This document shows positions 1-8,955 of a DNA stretch of 64,000 bases, piece by piece; the stretch's first letter is position 1; each line of letters begins with the position of its first letter. Both the position numbers and the translations under genes were made by a program. Origin of the DNA: UBA5239 sp031548025 (GTDB taxonomy: Bacteria; Verrucomicrobiota; Lentisphaeria; Victivallales; Victivallaceae). The notes under the pieces were generated by a model. The model was not told where the DNA came from. It was given only the letters and a program-made list of their open reading frames with translations, and ran no database searches. The stretch is from NCBI GenBank assembly GCA_031548025.1, contig JAVBRM010000018.1, positions 1 to 64,000 of the forward strand, given 5' to 3'.

Positions 1-168
1 TATTGTCATACAATCACCACTTTCGAGCAGCACCCGGATCAGTTGGCGACTATTGCCGTAAATACTTTGTTTGAGCGGATGCAGAATCCGCAGGCCCCGG
101 TCAAGGAACTGCGGTTGAAGCCGCAGATTGCAATAAAAGAAACTTCCAAACCGTTAACGAGAGGTTGA
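1..168 (+). CDS. Transcriptional regulator, C-terminal end only (partial)
   Basis: Frame 1 is open from the window edge to a TGA at 166-168 and gives 55 residues. The stretch ITTFEQHPDQLATIAVNTLF followed by a basic, proline-rich tail resembles the end of the LacI-type periplasmic-binding fold found in LacI and GntR/LacI-hybrid regulators, where the last helix precedes a short strand. The stop lies 4 bases before the next start, so it is probably the first gene of the same operon. This matches the other two cassettes in the window, where a GntR-type regulator precedes a pseudopilin and a secreted hydrolase. The DNA-binding end is outside the window, so GntR versus LacI cannot be decided. Confidence 0.7.
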   Translation, partial: YCHTITTFEQHPDQLATIAVNTLFERMQNPQAPVKELRLKPQIAIKETSKPLTRG

Positions 169-172
169 TTAA

Positions 173-922
173 ATGGCACTGAAATCTGAAAAATTTACAC
201 TTATCGAACTCCTGGTCGTGATCGCGATTATCGCCATATTGGCGGCAATGCTTCTGCCGGCTTTGAACAGCGCCCGCGGCAAAGCCCGTGCCGTTGAATG
301 CATGAGCAATATCAAAGGTCTCGGCAGCGCCTCTTCACTGTACTCCGGGGATTATGGCGATTATATTGTGCCGGGTTCAACGGTTCAGGGAGTTGACAGC
401 TACGCCAGCGGCGGTTATAATAACTCCGAGTATTGGTATTATAAGTTTATTCCCTATATGGGAGTTGAAGGGTTTTATAAATTCGATCAAGTATTATGGG
501 GGTTTCCGCGTGAGCGCAATCGCAAGCGGTTGTGTGTGGCAAATCCGATTCCGGTAAAAAATACGAATATATCCTGGAATGTTTATTTGGGATGGGGTTA
601 TCCGACTGGTGCGAACATGGGGAAACCGGTCGGTACCGACCGTGAGTACCGCAAGTTATCCATGATCAAGCGCCCAAGCAGAATCATCAGTCATGGCGAT
701 TCGCATATTTACACCGGGTTTGAAAATACGGTGCCGGCTTTGCCGCTTATGGCCGCTTCCTCAACTACGACGGCATATCCGCATAGCGGTAATACCGGCA
801 ATTTCGGGAATGTCGACGGGCATGGCGAGGCGATTTCCTATAATGCCATGCGCGGCATGGAGCAGGTTGGACCTTCAACCTATACGGTGATCAACAGCCG
901 GATTTATTATGTAACGAAATAA
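173..922 (+). CDS. Prepilin-type N-terminal cleavage/methylation domain protein (pseudopilin)
   Basis: This 249-aa protein opens with a short basic leader and then FTLIELLVVIAIIAILAAML, the class III (type IV pilin/type II secretion) signal. Cleavage is expected before the F, with Lys rather than the classical Gly at -1, as is common in Lentisphaerota. After the hydrophobic helix comes a globular domain of about 210 residues. Near the C terminus the pattern H-x10-DG, ending in VDGHGEAI, resembles the H-X9-DG motif of DUF1559-like proteins. The start has a GAGAGG ribosome site. It sits between a regulator and a giant hydrolase. No secretion machinery is seen nearby, so whether it forms filaments or stays as a membrane-anchored binding protein is unknown. 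Confidence 0.92.
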   Translation: MALKSEKFTLIELLVVIAIIAILAAMLLPALNSARGKARAVECMSNIKGLGSASSLYSGDYGDYIVPGSTVQGVDSYASGGYNNSEYWYYKFIPYMGVEGFYKFDQVLWGFPRERNRKRLCVANPIPVKNTNISWNVYLGWGYPTGANMGKPVGTDREYRKLSMIKRPSRIISHGDSHIYTGFENTVPALPLMAASSTTTAYPHSGNTGNFGNVDGHGEAISYNAMRGMEQVGPSTYTVINSRIYYVTK

Positions 923-941
923 CATGTAAGGAACAATACTT

Positions 942-3900
942 ATGAGATGGGGAAAATTATGTTGCAGTGCGGCGGTTTACGGTCTGGCAATGGCTGCGTT
1001 ATTCGGGCAGAAATTCGATTTTGAAACTCCGCTTTTGAAGCCGGAAAAATACGGCAATGCCTTTGCCAATCCGGCCGGCAATTTCCGCTATGATGACTCC
1101 GGTGAGAATGCCCGTTCCGGCAAGGGGGCGATGTTTCTCGGGCAGGGCGGCAGGCTTACTTTTGATTACGGCGCCATCAAGGTTGGATCGCGTTACCGGC
1201 TGAGTGTTTATCTGAAAGGCAGCGGCGAGGGCGTCGCCGAAATTCGCTGGATCGGCGATCAGCACAAGGTATTGCATGTCGAAAGACGCGGCATGAAGCT
1301 TTCCGCTGATTACAAACGTTTGAATGTGGTGTCAACTGCCCCGGAAGGAGTCAAACGAGCCTATCTTGATTTTCGTCCCGGAGGTGAAAATTCACAGGTG
1401 TATCTGGATGATATGTCGGTTGAAGAGTTTACCCCCGACGCCAAGCCGGTTCTGCTGGATTTCGAGGAGGCCTTGACCAAAGCGCGCGGCCTGGGAGCGC
1501 ATTTTGTCAATCCGACCGGTTCATTTGTGTATGACGATTCCGGCGAGAATGCGTATCGCGGCATCGGCGCCATGAAGTTGAGCGGCAATGGCCGTATTAC
1601 GATCGATTATAAGAACCTGAGCGCGGAAACACGTTACCGGCTGAGTGCGTTTATGAAAGGGCAGGGCGAGGGGTGTCTGGAAATTCGTTGGCTGGGAGAA
1701 AGCAACAAGGCACTGGGTGGTGCTCAATATGCCATGAAGCTTAGCGGCGAGTATAAAAGACTGACGCTCAGCGGGACCGCTCCGACGGGAGTCAAACATG
1801 CTTACCTGATGTTTTATTCGAAGGGCGAAAACGCGGAAATATTGGTGGATGATATCGATATGGAAGCTCTGGTCCCGGAGAAAAATCCGGCCTTGCTGGA
1901 TTTTGAAGAACCCTTGACCAAGGCGCAGTCCGTCGGCAAACATTATGTCAATCCGACCGGTGATTTCGAGTATGATAATTCCGGCAACAACGCTTATCGC
2001 GGCATCGGTGCGATGAAGCTCAATGGCAAAGGGCGAGTGACGGTGGATTTCAAAGGAATCGAAGCTGGAAAAACCTATCAGTTGAGCGGTTATTTCAAGG
2101 GCGACGCCACCGCATTGATGCAGATCCAGTGGCGGGGCGGCAAAGAATCCAAGCTCGAGACCAAGTCATTTAAGCTGACCGGCGAGTATCAATTGTGCAA
2201 GGTAACCGGAAAGGTTCCGGAAGGAGCGACCGGCGTATATCTGCATGTGTTCGGCAACACCGAAGGCAAGAGTTTTTATCTCGACGATTTGCGCTTTGAA
2301 GAATTGGCCTCCGACCCCGATGCGCCGTCGATTACGGCGACCTTTGCCGGAGAAAAAGAGCGTTTCAGTATTTATGAACCGGGCGAACCGGTCAAAATCA
2401 TAGTTCGCGGCGACGAAAAAATCAAAGCGGATGATGTTCTGGAGTGGAAACTTTGCGATTATCAGAACCGCGAGCTCAAGCAAGGAAAAGTTGATTTAAC
2501 CTTGCAGCAGTTTCAGGAAGGCTATGAATTTACGCCGGGCGAGGTGGCGGATGCCGGATGTTATTTTCTCTACATGAAGCTGGCCAAATCCGGCGCGACG
2601 ATTCCCTACAAAGGCTCGCGCCTGCCGGGGTATGTGACCTTCGGCGTCTTGCCGAAAATCGAAGCATTGAAGATCGGCAGCGCCGAGGAATCGCGCTTCG
2701 GCGGGCAGGGGACAAATTTCATTGGCAGCGGCAAATTCATGGAGGGCGATTCATACCGCCCTTTTTACCCGACCGTCGGCATGAAGTGGATTTATAATGG
2801 CCGTTCGCTGAACTCGCTGGAACCTCAGCCGGGAGCGTTTAAAGTACTCAGCCCGGAAGAATATCGCGGCAAGACTGTTCCATACTCCGCAAGCAACCAA
2901 ATGGTGGAAATCCAAGACCTGCACGGAATTCCCCAACATCTTTTAAACTTACCCGAATACGTAAAAAAAAACTCCAAATGGTCTAACGTCTTAGCTCAGT
3001 CTTTCCCCCTGAAAGACACCGCCGGTTATACCGAACTGGTCGGCCGGGTCGCCCGGGACCTCAGGAACCGGAAAGATGTTTTTTTTTCTCATCTGAAACG
3101 CAATTATTATCAACTTCACTGGGAACCGGACTGGCACTGGGACGGTACCGAGGATGAGTTCATCGAAACTTACCGGGCGGCTCGTGAGGGAATCCGTGCC
3201 AACGACCCGGATGCGTGGCTGCTGGGCGCCAATTATGGGGTCATCGGCCGCGGCAACCGAAAAATGGAGTCCATGTTCCAAAAGGGACTCGGCAAATATC
3301 TTGACGGCATCCTGATTCACCTTTATTTCCTGCCGGTGAGCATGGAACCCGAGGCGGCCGGATTGCACAACGATTGCCGCAAAATCAGGCAGTTGGCCGA
3401 TAAATACATCCGGCCCGGAGCTCCGATCATCAACACCGAATGGGGCGTCGATTATCGCGGCGATACCCGCGACCTGACCCATGATCTGTTGATGAATCAT
3501 CTTTATCGTTTTACCCGCGGGCATATCATTGCGTTGGGGGAGGGATTTGACGCGACCTGGTTCTTTTATACCACCGATTATTGCAGTTATACCAGCAACG
3601 GCGGTGAACAGGGGTATGGAATTTCGTTCAACACCTCCAGCTATATCGACAAGCACAAATTCGGCGCGGCCTCGCTCGAGCCCAAACCCACCATGATGGC
3701 TGCCGCCGCCATGACCCGTCTGTTGGAAGGTACCAAAACATTGGGGCGGCTGGCTCATCTCGACTCCAATATTTTTGCTTATGCTTTCCGGCGCGGAGAT
3801 GACAATCTGATTGTCGTCTGGTGCCCGCAGGGAGAGCGCCAATTGCAGTTACCCGTCGGAGTCAAGGCTGTAACCGTCTACGATATCATGGGCAATCCCC

Positions 3901-6248
3901 GGCAGGTTCAGACTCCGGACGAAACCTTGAGTCTGACCGTGGGACGTTTTCCTCAATATATTCAAGGGAGCGCCGACCGGGTATTGCCGGTGGCGGACCG
4001 CAATGCCGATAGCATCTTTTCGGCAACCCGCGCCGCTTTGCCGCCGGGGGCTGAACTGAAGTCATTACTGCGTGGAAAGATACCCGCACAGTTACAGTTG
4101 AACCGAAATGCAATCACCAAAAATGTACCGGAAAATCTTGCTGCCGGTTTTTATGAGTTGGCGGCTTTGGATAAAAACGGCCAGTGTCTTGAAAGTATGC
4201 TGTTGGAAGTTACCGGGCTTTGTGAGCTGGGAAAAATCCGGGAAGGATTGGATAAAAACGGTAAACTGAAATTCGATTTACCGTTGCGCAACTTGACGAA
4301 AAAACAGATGGATTTGGTGATTCGGGCCGAATTTGACGGCGAGGTGTTTGCTGAGTTTCCAGCTAAAGCCGGAGCTGAAAGTGAAGTCACCCTTGAAATT
4401 CCCGGCGGTAAGCTGGCATATGACGGTTTGAAACAGAAGATATTGAAGGTTTCGGCGCTGGTCAATGGCGGCGTTCAGAAATCGGCGGAACGTCATTTCG
4501 GCATGGTTATTCCGAAGCCGCTGGGGCGGATCGAGATCGATGGAAATATCGATGACTGGTACCCCGGATTTTTTACCCGCTATCATGGTGCGGAGGCATT
4601 GACATACCAGAGTAAACGGCATCGCGGAAATGCCGATTTTTCCGCAAGTTATGCTTTGGGCTATTCCGGCAATGACCTGTATCTGGCGGTAAAGGTTCTG
4701 GACGATGTCGCGATGAATACGGTCAATCCGCAGCAGCCGTGGCGTGAAGATTCATTGATCATTGCTTTGGGGCGTGATTCCGACAACAATGGCGAATTCA
4801 AAATTAACCGAAAATTCAGTTTCACCCGCGACCAGGACGGAACTGCCCGAATTCAGGAAATTTTAGGTACGCCGCCCAAGCATACGGAACAACTTTCCCC
4901 GGAGGCGATCAAGTGTGTAATCAACCGCAATGAAGGGACTAGGGCCACTGTTTATGAATTGAAAATTCCTCTGAGCCTGATCTCCGAAAATCCCCGTCAG
5001 GACAATATCGGATTCGGAATAACTCTGCACGATGTCGATACCGTGGACGAAGTGAAAAACGACCAGCACCGGGAGATGAGCCTCCTGGGCGGAGTTCCGT
5101 TGTTCATGGGCAATGCCAAACTGGCGACCTTGCTGATTCCGCCGGAAGCAAATCGCGCCGTGAGCATTTGGGATGCCGCCGAATTATTCAAGACCCCTCA
5201 ATACGAGCCGTCGCCGTTCGCCGACAGCGAAGTACCCGGTATCAAAGCCATACTTTACAACGGTTATCCGCTGGCTGATGGACGCCCAAGCAAGGTATTT
5301 GCCTACTATGGCGTGCCGGAGACCACGCGCCCGGCCAATGGATTTCCGGCGGTGTTGATGGTTCACGGCGGTGGCGGAACCGCTTTTGCCAAATACCTGA
5401 AAATGTATGTGGAGCGCGGTTATGCGGTGCTGGCGATGGACCTTTACGGCAAGCGCCCACTGGGACTGGAGGACAAGAAGCGTGAAAGCATTCCGGATGG
5501 TTCCGCCGATCAATGGGAATTGCGCAGTATTGCCAATATCATACAGGCGAATTCTCTTTTGCGGTCCATGCCGGAAGTGGATAAAAACAATATCGGCCTG
5601 GTTGGTATCAGTTGGGGTGGAGTTTTCGGATCGGTGGTGTCGACATTGGATACCCGGCTGAAATTCATTGCCGCGGTATACGGTTGCGGCTTCTGGAATG
5701 CCGGGGATGCCAGCTCGAACTTCGGCAAAAGCCGGCGCTCCCGCTGGTATGATCCGGGTAATTTCCTGGCACATGCCCAAGTCCCGATCTACTGGATCAT
5801 CGGTGCGGACGATCAGTCATTCGGCGTAAATTCATGGGCGAAAACCACCATGGCCGCGCCCTCAACCGTAAACCGGATTCTGTTGCCGAAACAGTCGCAT
5901 TCGCATGTCGGTTTTGAACTCAAGCCGACCTTCCGGATTGTCGACGCCGGGTTGAAGAATGAAACGCCGTTACCGCTTCTGGGACCGGTAACCGTTCTGG
6001 ACCGGAAAATCAGCGCTCCGGTTCTGGAAAAAGGCAAAGGCATTCAGAAAGCGGTCTTGTTCTACTGCGACGATCCGGCGGGAACCCCGCAGCAGAAACG
6101 GCAGTGGAAAAGCGTGGATGCGCGGTTGAACGGCAATACGGTCGAAGCTGAAATTCCGGACGGAGCCCGTTGCTGGTTCCTGAATGCCTACGACGATGAA
6201 AATAGCGGAGCAACCGCCCCATTAACCAAAGAATTCATCGTCGATTGA
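942..6248 (+). CDS. Giant secreted glycoside hydrolase with triple CBM, CBM9-like and C-terminal esterase domains
   Basis: This is a 1768-aa multidomain secreted enzyme with a signal peptide (residues 1-22). Three tandem jelly-roll modules of about 145 residues follow (about 22-165, 170-312, 315-460). Each opens with an FDFE/LDFEE motif and has a VNPTG- or ANPAG-like loop, typical of carbohydrate-binding modules. A clan-A TIM barrel follows (about 590-1000) with a WHWDG motif and NTEWGV near residue 832 as likely nucleophile Glu. A DOMON/CBM9-like module lies at about 1195-1395 (IDGNIDDWYPG). The C-terminal alpha/beta-hydrolase (about 1430-1670) resembles acetyl-xylan esterase/dienelactone hydrolase, with GISWGG at Ser1557 and His1653 or His1655. 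A hydrolase and esterase on one chain suggests attack on an acylated polysaccharide. The exact GH family is not assigned. Confidence 0.85.
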   Translation: MRWGKLCCSAAVYGLAMAALFGQKFDFETPLLKPEKYGNAFANPAGNFRYDDSGENARSGKGAMFLGQGGRLTFDYGAIKVGSRYRLSVYLKGSGEGVAEIRWIGDQHKVLHVERRGMKLSADYKRLNVVSTAPEGVKRAYLDFRPGGENSQVYLDDMSVEEFTPDAKPVLLDFEEALTKARGLGAHFVNPTGSFVYDDSGENAYRGIGAMKLSGNGRITIDYKNLSAETRYRLSAFMKGQGEGCLEIRWLGESNKALGGAQYAMKLSGEYKRLTLSGTAPTGVKHAYLMFYSKGENAEILVDDIDMEALVPEKNPALLDFEEPLTKAQSVGKHYVNPTGDFEYDNSGNNAYRGIGAMKLNGKGRVTVDFKGIEAGKTYQLSGYFKGDATALMQIQWRGGKESKLETKSFKLTGEYQLCKVTGKVPEGATGVYLHVFGNTEGKSFYLDDLRFEELASDPDAPSITATFAGEKERFSIYEPGEPVKIIVRGDEKIKADDVLEWKLCDYQNRELKQGKVDLTLQQFQEGYEFTPGEVADAGCYFLYMKLAKSGATIPYKGSRLPGYVTFGVLPKIEALKIGSAEESRFGGQGTNFIGSGKFMEGDSYRPFYPTVGMKWIYNGRSLNSLEPQPGAFKVLSPEEYRGKTVPYSASNQMVEIQDLHGIPQHLLNLPEYVKKNSKWSNVLAQSFPLKDTAGYTELVGRVARDLRNRKDVFFSHLKRNYYQLHWEPDWHWDGTEDEFIETYRAAREGIRANDPDAWLLGANYGVIGRGNRKMESMFQKGLGKYLDGILIHLYFLPVSMEPEAAGLHNDCRKIRQLADKYIRPGAPIINTEWGVDYRGDTRDLTHDLLMNHLYRFTRGHIIALGEGFDATWFFYTTDYCSYTSNGGEQGYGISFNTSSYIDKHKFGAASLEPKPTMMAAAAMTRLLEGTKTLGRLAHLDSNIFAYAFRRGDDNLIVVWCPQGERQLQLPVGVKAVTVYDIMGNPRQVQTPDETLSLTVGRFPQYIQGSADRVLPVADRNADSIFSATRAALPPGAELKSLLRGKIPAQLQLNRNAITKNVPENLAAGFYELAALDKNGQCLESMLLEVTGLCELGKIREGLDKNGKLKFDLPLRNLTKKQMDLVIRAEFDGEVFAEFPAKAGAESEVTLEIPGGKLAYDGLKQKILKVSALVNGGVQKSAERHFGMVIPKPLGRIEIDGNIDDWYPGFFTRYHGAEALTYQSKRHRGNADFSASYALGYSGNDLYLAVKVLDDVAMNTVNPQQPWREDSLIIALGRDSDNNGEFKINRKFSFTRDQDGTARIQEILGTPPKHTEQLSPEAIKCVINRNEGTRATVYELKIPLSLISENPRQDNIGFGITLHDVDTVDEVKNDQHREMSLLGGVPLFMGNAKLATLLIPPEANRAVSIWDAAELFKTPQYEPSPFADSEVPGIKAILYNGYPLADGRPSKVFAYYGVPETTRPANGFPAVLMVHGGGGTAFAKYLKMYVERGYAVLAMDLYGKRPLGLEDKKRESIPDGSADQWELRSIANIIQANSLLRSMPEVDKNNIGLVGISWGGVFGSVVSTLDTRLKFIAAVYGCGFWNAGDASSNFGKSRRSRWYDPGNFLAHAQVPIYWIIGADDQSFGVNSWAKTTMAAPSTVNRILLPKQSHSHVGFELKPTFRIVDAGLKNETPLPLLGPVTVLDRKISAPVLEKGKGIQKAVLFYCDDPAGTPQQKRQWKSVDARLNGNTVEAEIPDGARCWFLNAYDDENSGATAPLTKEFIVD

Positions 6249-6318
6249 ATTTGAAAAATCGGTATTTGAGTATTAACTTTATTTTTCATCAAATTTTAAT
6301 TGAGGAAATATCAAGGTT

Positions 6319-6951
6319 ATGAAAATATTGCTGTTGGGCGATTCGATCCGGATGGGCTATTGTGAATTTGTCAAAGAAAAAATGGCCGGAAAAGCTGAGG
6401 TTTACTTCCCGGCGGATAACGGCCGCTTTGCCCAGCATACCTTGCGGCAGCTCCAGGATTGGAAAGGCGCTTTGAAGCTCGGCGAAGACATTGACGTGGT
6501 TCATTGGAATAACGGGCTGTGGGATTGCGGGCACCTGGGGCAGGGGGCCGGCAACGAAGCCTCCGCCGGAGTCGACGCTTTGACCGGCCAGAAGGTTGTC
6601 TATGAAGACGAATGCCTTACCCCGCCGGATATTTATGGCTATATGATCGAACGGGTCTACAAAAGGATCAATACGCTGTTTCCAAATGCCCGGGTGATTT
6701 TTGCCTACACCACCCCGGTGATCGAGGAGAATGCTCCGGCCACTCTGATGCGCTACAATTCTGAAATCAAGATATTCAATTGGATCGCGTATAATGCGCT
6801 TCAGGAATACCCGGTCCTGTTCAACGATCTTTACACATTTGCAAAAGAAAATCTGCAGAGTCACTACCGCGACTGGGTTCACTACACCCCCGAAGGCTCC
6901 CAGCTCCTGGCAAATCAAATCAGCGATTTCATCGAAAAAATGCCCGAGTAA
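6319..6951 (+). CDS. SGNH/GDSL-type hydrolase (probable carbohydrate esterase)
   Basis: This 210-aa protein has the SGNH hydrolase blocks: GDSI (nucleophile Ser9) in block I, an HWNNGLWD stretch supplying the oxyanion Asn, and DWVHYTPEG (Asp185, His188) as block V. Such enzymes remove acetyl or other acyl groups from glycans. There is no signal peptide, so it is probably cytoplasmic. It follows the giant hydrolase by 70 bases on the same strand, with an AAGG site before the ATG, and is probably the last gene of the first cassette. A truncated copy of its 3' end lies after the second giant hydrolase (12311-12357). Confidence 0.85.
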   Translation: MKILLLGDSIRMGYCEFVKEKMAGKAEVYFPADNGRFAQHTLRQLQDWKGALKLGEDIDVVHWNNGLWDCGHLGQGAGNEASAGVDALTGQKVVYEDECLTPPDIYGYMIERVYKRINTLFPNARVIFAYTTPVIEENAPATLMRYNSEIKIFNWIAYNALQEYPVLFNDLYTFAKENLQSHYRDWVHYTPEGSQLLANQISDFIEKMPE

Positions 6952-7001
6952 TTTATAAGTGAGGTCGCCAAAAAAATCAGCTTCTTTTTCGGTTGCCCCT
7001 A

Positions 7002-7030
7002 TTGATATTTTTTGTTGAATGTATTATAAT
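7002..7030 (+). promoter_or_regulatory. Sigma-70-type promoter for the second cassette
   Basis: TTGATA (7002-7007) and TATAAT (7025-7030) are separated by 17 bases. It lies 57 bases before the regulator start and follows the SGNH gene, so it probably begins the second operon. Confidence 0.7.
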
Positions 7031-7036
7031 ATATAG

Positions 7037-7056
7037 CAATGGCTAACAATGGCTAA
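7037..7056 (+). promoter_or_regulatory. Tandem 10-bp direct repeat, likely operator
   Basis: CAATGGCTAA occurs twice head to tail, starting 7 bases after the -10 box and thus over the expected transcription start. A pair one helical turn apart fits a dimeric regulator, probably the GntR-type protein encoded next. Similar 10-bp-period pairs precede the other two GntR-type regulators. Confidence 0.5.
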
Positions 7057-7087
7057 GTTTGATGTTTAATTTCAATTGGAAATATCG

Positions 7088-8140
7088 ATGAAGAAAGCTG
7101 AAGGACCGACCGCGGAATATATGAAGATCCGGCGTTATGTGATGACGATGATTCTGCGCGCCAGAGACAAATCGGTCCGCATTCCAACCGTGGTTGAGTT
7201 GGCGAAAAAATTCGGCGTCAGCCGTCCGACCGTCAGCAAGGCGATGAAAGCCCTGACCGAGGACGGTTTCATCATCGCACGTCCTCGCCTCGGCAGTTTC
7301 ACGAATCCGGCGCGAAATATAACTCCCCAGGATGCATCGTCCAAGGCTATTATAGGGGTTCTGGAAGGTGATGGAATGATCGCTCATTATACCTCCTATC
7401 TGGCGCGGCGGCACGCATATATGATGTTGGAACTGGCTAAGTTGCCGGTAATAATCCATCCGTTGTCCCTGACTTCGCACAAACCGGAATTGGCTATTCG
7501 GGATATCGAGGCGGAAACGCTTGACCTGCTGATTTGGGTGGAGCCGAGGAAGGAGAATCTGCCGGTCATTCAACAGTTGCGCGCCGATGGGCATAAGGTT
7601 ATTATTTCCGATTCATCTCTGAACCTGCCCGGAATTGTTCGTATGGATTATTTCGAGGCGGGTTATAAGATCGGCAAGCTCCTGATTGCGGAAGGACGGA
7701 AAAATCTGGTTTATCTCGCCGCGGTCGAAAAGCAGACCATTCAGTTGCATGGCTTGGAAAAAGCTTATGAGGAAGCCGGAATCAAGCTCAATGAAAACCT
7801 GTTTCTCCGGGAGTTTAATACCTGTTTCGATGATCTGGAAAAAATTCTGCGGTTCGCGCCGCAGGTCGATTCCCTGTTCACCACCATTCCTTCGAACCCG
7901 GTGATGTTCGGTATCCTGCAAAGAATCCGGCCTGATTACCGCGAAACGATGAGCGTGGTGGTTCCGGATGTACGGGATGGTGGTTCTGATTTCAATGGAT
8001 ACACTTATTTATATTCATTTGAGGAAAGCGCCCGGGTTCTGGCGGGTTTGGTGAGGCGAGCGCTGGCCGGGGAACCGCTTCCGGAAGAAGTGATTTCAAT
8101 TCCACTGGAAATTAAACCGGTTCAAGCTGAATTAGTATAA
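7088..8140 (+). CDS. GntR-family regulator with LacI-like sensor domain
   Basis: About 350 residues. The N terminus is a GntR winged helix (about 5-75): RIPTVVELAKKFGVSRPTVS is the recognition helix region and FIIARPRLGSF the wing. The remainder (about 90-340) has the two-lobed periplasmic-binding fold of LacI-type sensors, with MDYFEAGYKIGKLLIAEGRK typical of the domain. The ATG at 7088 is preferred over a TTG at 7076 because TTGGA lies 7 bases before it. It leads the pseudopilin and hydrolase genes and probably controls them in response to a sugar. A strong promoter and tandem repeat stand directly upstream, suggesting autoregulation. Confidence 0.88.
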   Translation: MKKAEGPTAEYMKIRRYVMTMILRARDKSVRIPTVVELAKKFGVSRPTVSKAMKALTEDGFIIARPRLGSFTNPARNITPQDASSKAIIGVLEGDGMIAHYTSYLARRHAYMMLELAKLPVIIHPLSLTSHKPELAIRDIEAETLDLLIWVEPRKENLPVIQQLRADGHKVIISDSSLNLPGIVRMDYFEAGYKIGKLLIAEGRKNLVYLAAVEKQTIQLHGLEKAYEEAGIKLNENLFLREFNTCFDDLEKILRFAPQVDSLFTTIPSNPVMFGILQRIRPDYRETMSVVVPDVRDGGSDFNGYTYLYSFEESARVLAGLVRRALAGEPLPEEVISIPLEIKPVQAELV

Positions 8141-8160
8141 TTTAACCGAAAAGGAGTTTT

Positions 8161-8916
8161 ATGAACAGTCAACAATCGGATATGAAATATTTCACGCTCA
8201 TTGAGCTCTTGGTGGTAATCGCCATTATCGCTATTCTTGCCGCCATGCTGCTGCCGGCCTTGAGCGCCGCCCGTTCGAAGGCCCGTACATCCCAGTGCCT
8301 GAACAATCTCAAACAAATTGGTTTGGGCATGGCCATGTACGCCAATGACAACGGTGACCGTACCCTCCCTTTCGGATATACCAGCGTAACGTGGTATAGT
8401 CTTAACGCCCTCCCGAATTACATGGGAATTAAAATTATCGATAAAAACTATCCGAGATACTGGCCGGTCTCCAACCTGTGTCCGTCGCAACAATTTTTCC
8501 CGGCTCAATATCTTTACTCAGACCCGTCAACCGGCGCTTATGCCGTGAACCGTCATTATGGACTGATTACCCAGAATAAACCGCCCGACACGGTTGTTCC
8601 CGGCGATACGACCCGTTATTATTCATTTTTCCATTATATGCGGGTACGCCGGCCCACGGAAAAGGTATTATTTGGAGATAGTACAGAAAATGGGATGGTT
8701 TATCTTTACGCTTACGATGTCGTCGCCTGGGGGGACATTTATCGTCACGGCAGCGGCCGCCCCTATACCGGAACCGTCAACACTGTCATGTTCGACGGCC
8801 ATGTGGAAAACAATAATCACACCATTCGTTCCTACAGGGTCGGCGGCGTAAACGTCCACGCGAACGCGATCAGGTATTTTCCTTACGCCGTGCGCAACAG
8901 TGAAATCGTCTGGTAG
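8161..8916 (+). CDS. Prepilin-type N-terminal cleavage/methylation domain protein (pseudopilin)
   Basis: This 251-aa protein has a class III prepilin leader: about 12 residues, then FTLIELLVVIAIIAILAAML. The conserved segment CLNNLKQIGLGMAMYANDNG follows, as in DUF1559-like proteins, and the C-terminal region carries a His...MFDGHVENN motif of the H-X9-DG type. The ribosome site AAAAGGAG is 6 bases before the ATG. The gene lies 20 bases after the regulator and 39 bases before a giant secreted hydrolase, the same order as at 173-6248 and 55289-49380. Outside the leader and these motifs it differs clearly from the other pseudopilins in the window, which suggests a role matched to its partner enzyme or substrate. 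Confidence 0.92.
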   Translation: MNSQQSDMKYFTLIELLVVIAIIAILAAMLLPALSAARSKARTSQCLNNLKQIGLGMAMYANDNGDRTLPFGYTSVTWYSLNALPNYMGIKIIDKNYPRYWPVSNLCPSQQFFPAQYLYSDPSTGAYAVNRHYGLITQNKPPDTVVPGDTTRYYSFFHYMRVRRPTEKVLFGDSTENGMVYLYAYDVVAWGDIYRHGSGRPYTGTVNTVMFDGHVENNNHTIRSYRVGGVNVHANAIRYFPYAVRNSEIVW

Positions 8917-8955
8917 AAATTTCAGAAATAAAAGAATCAAATAGGAGTTTTAAAC

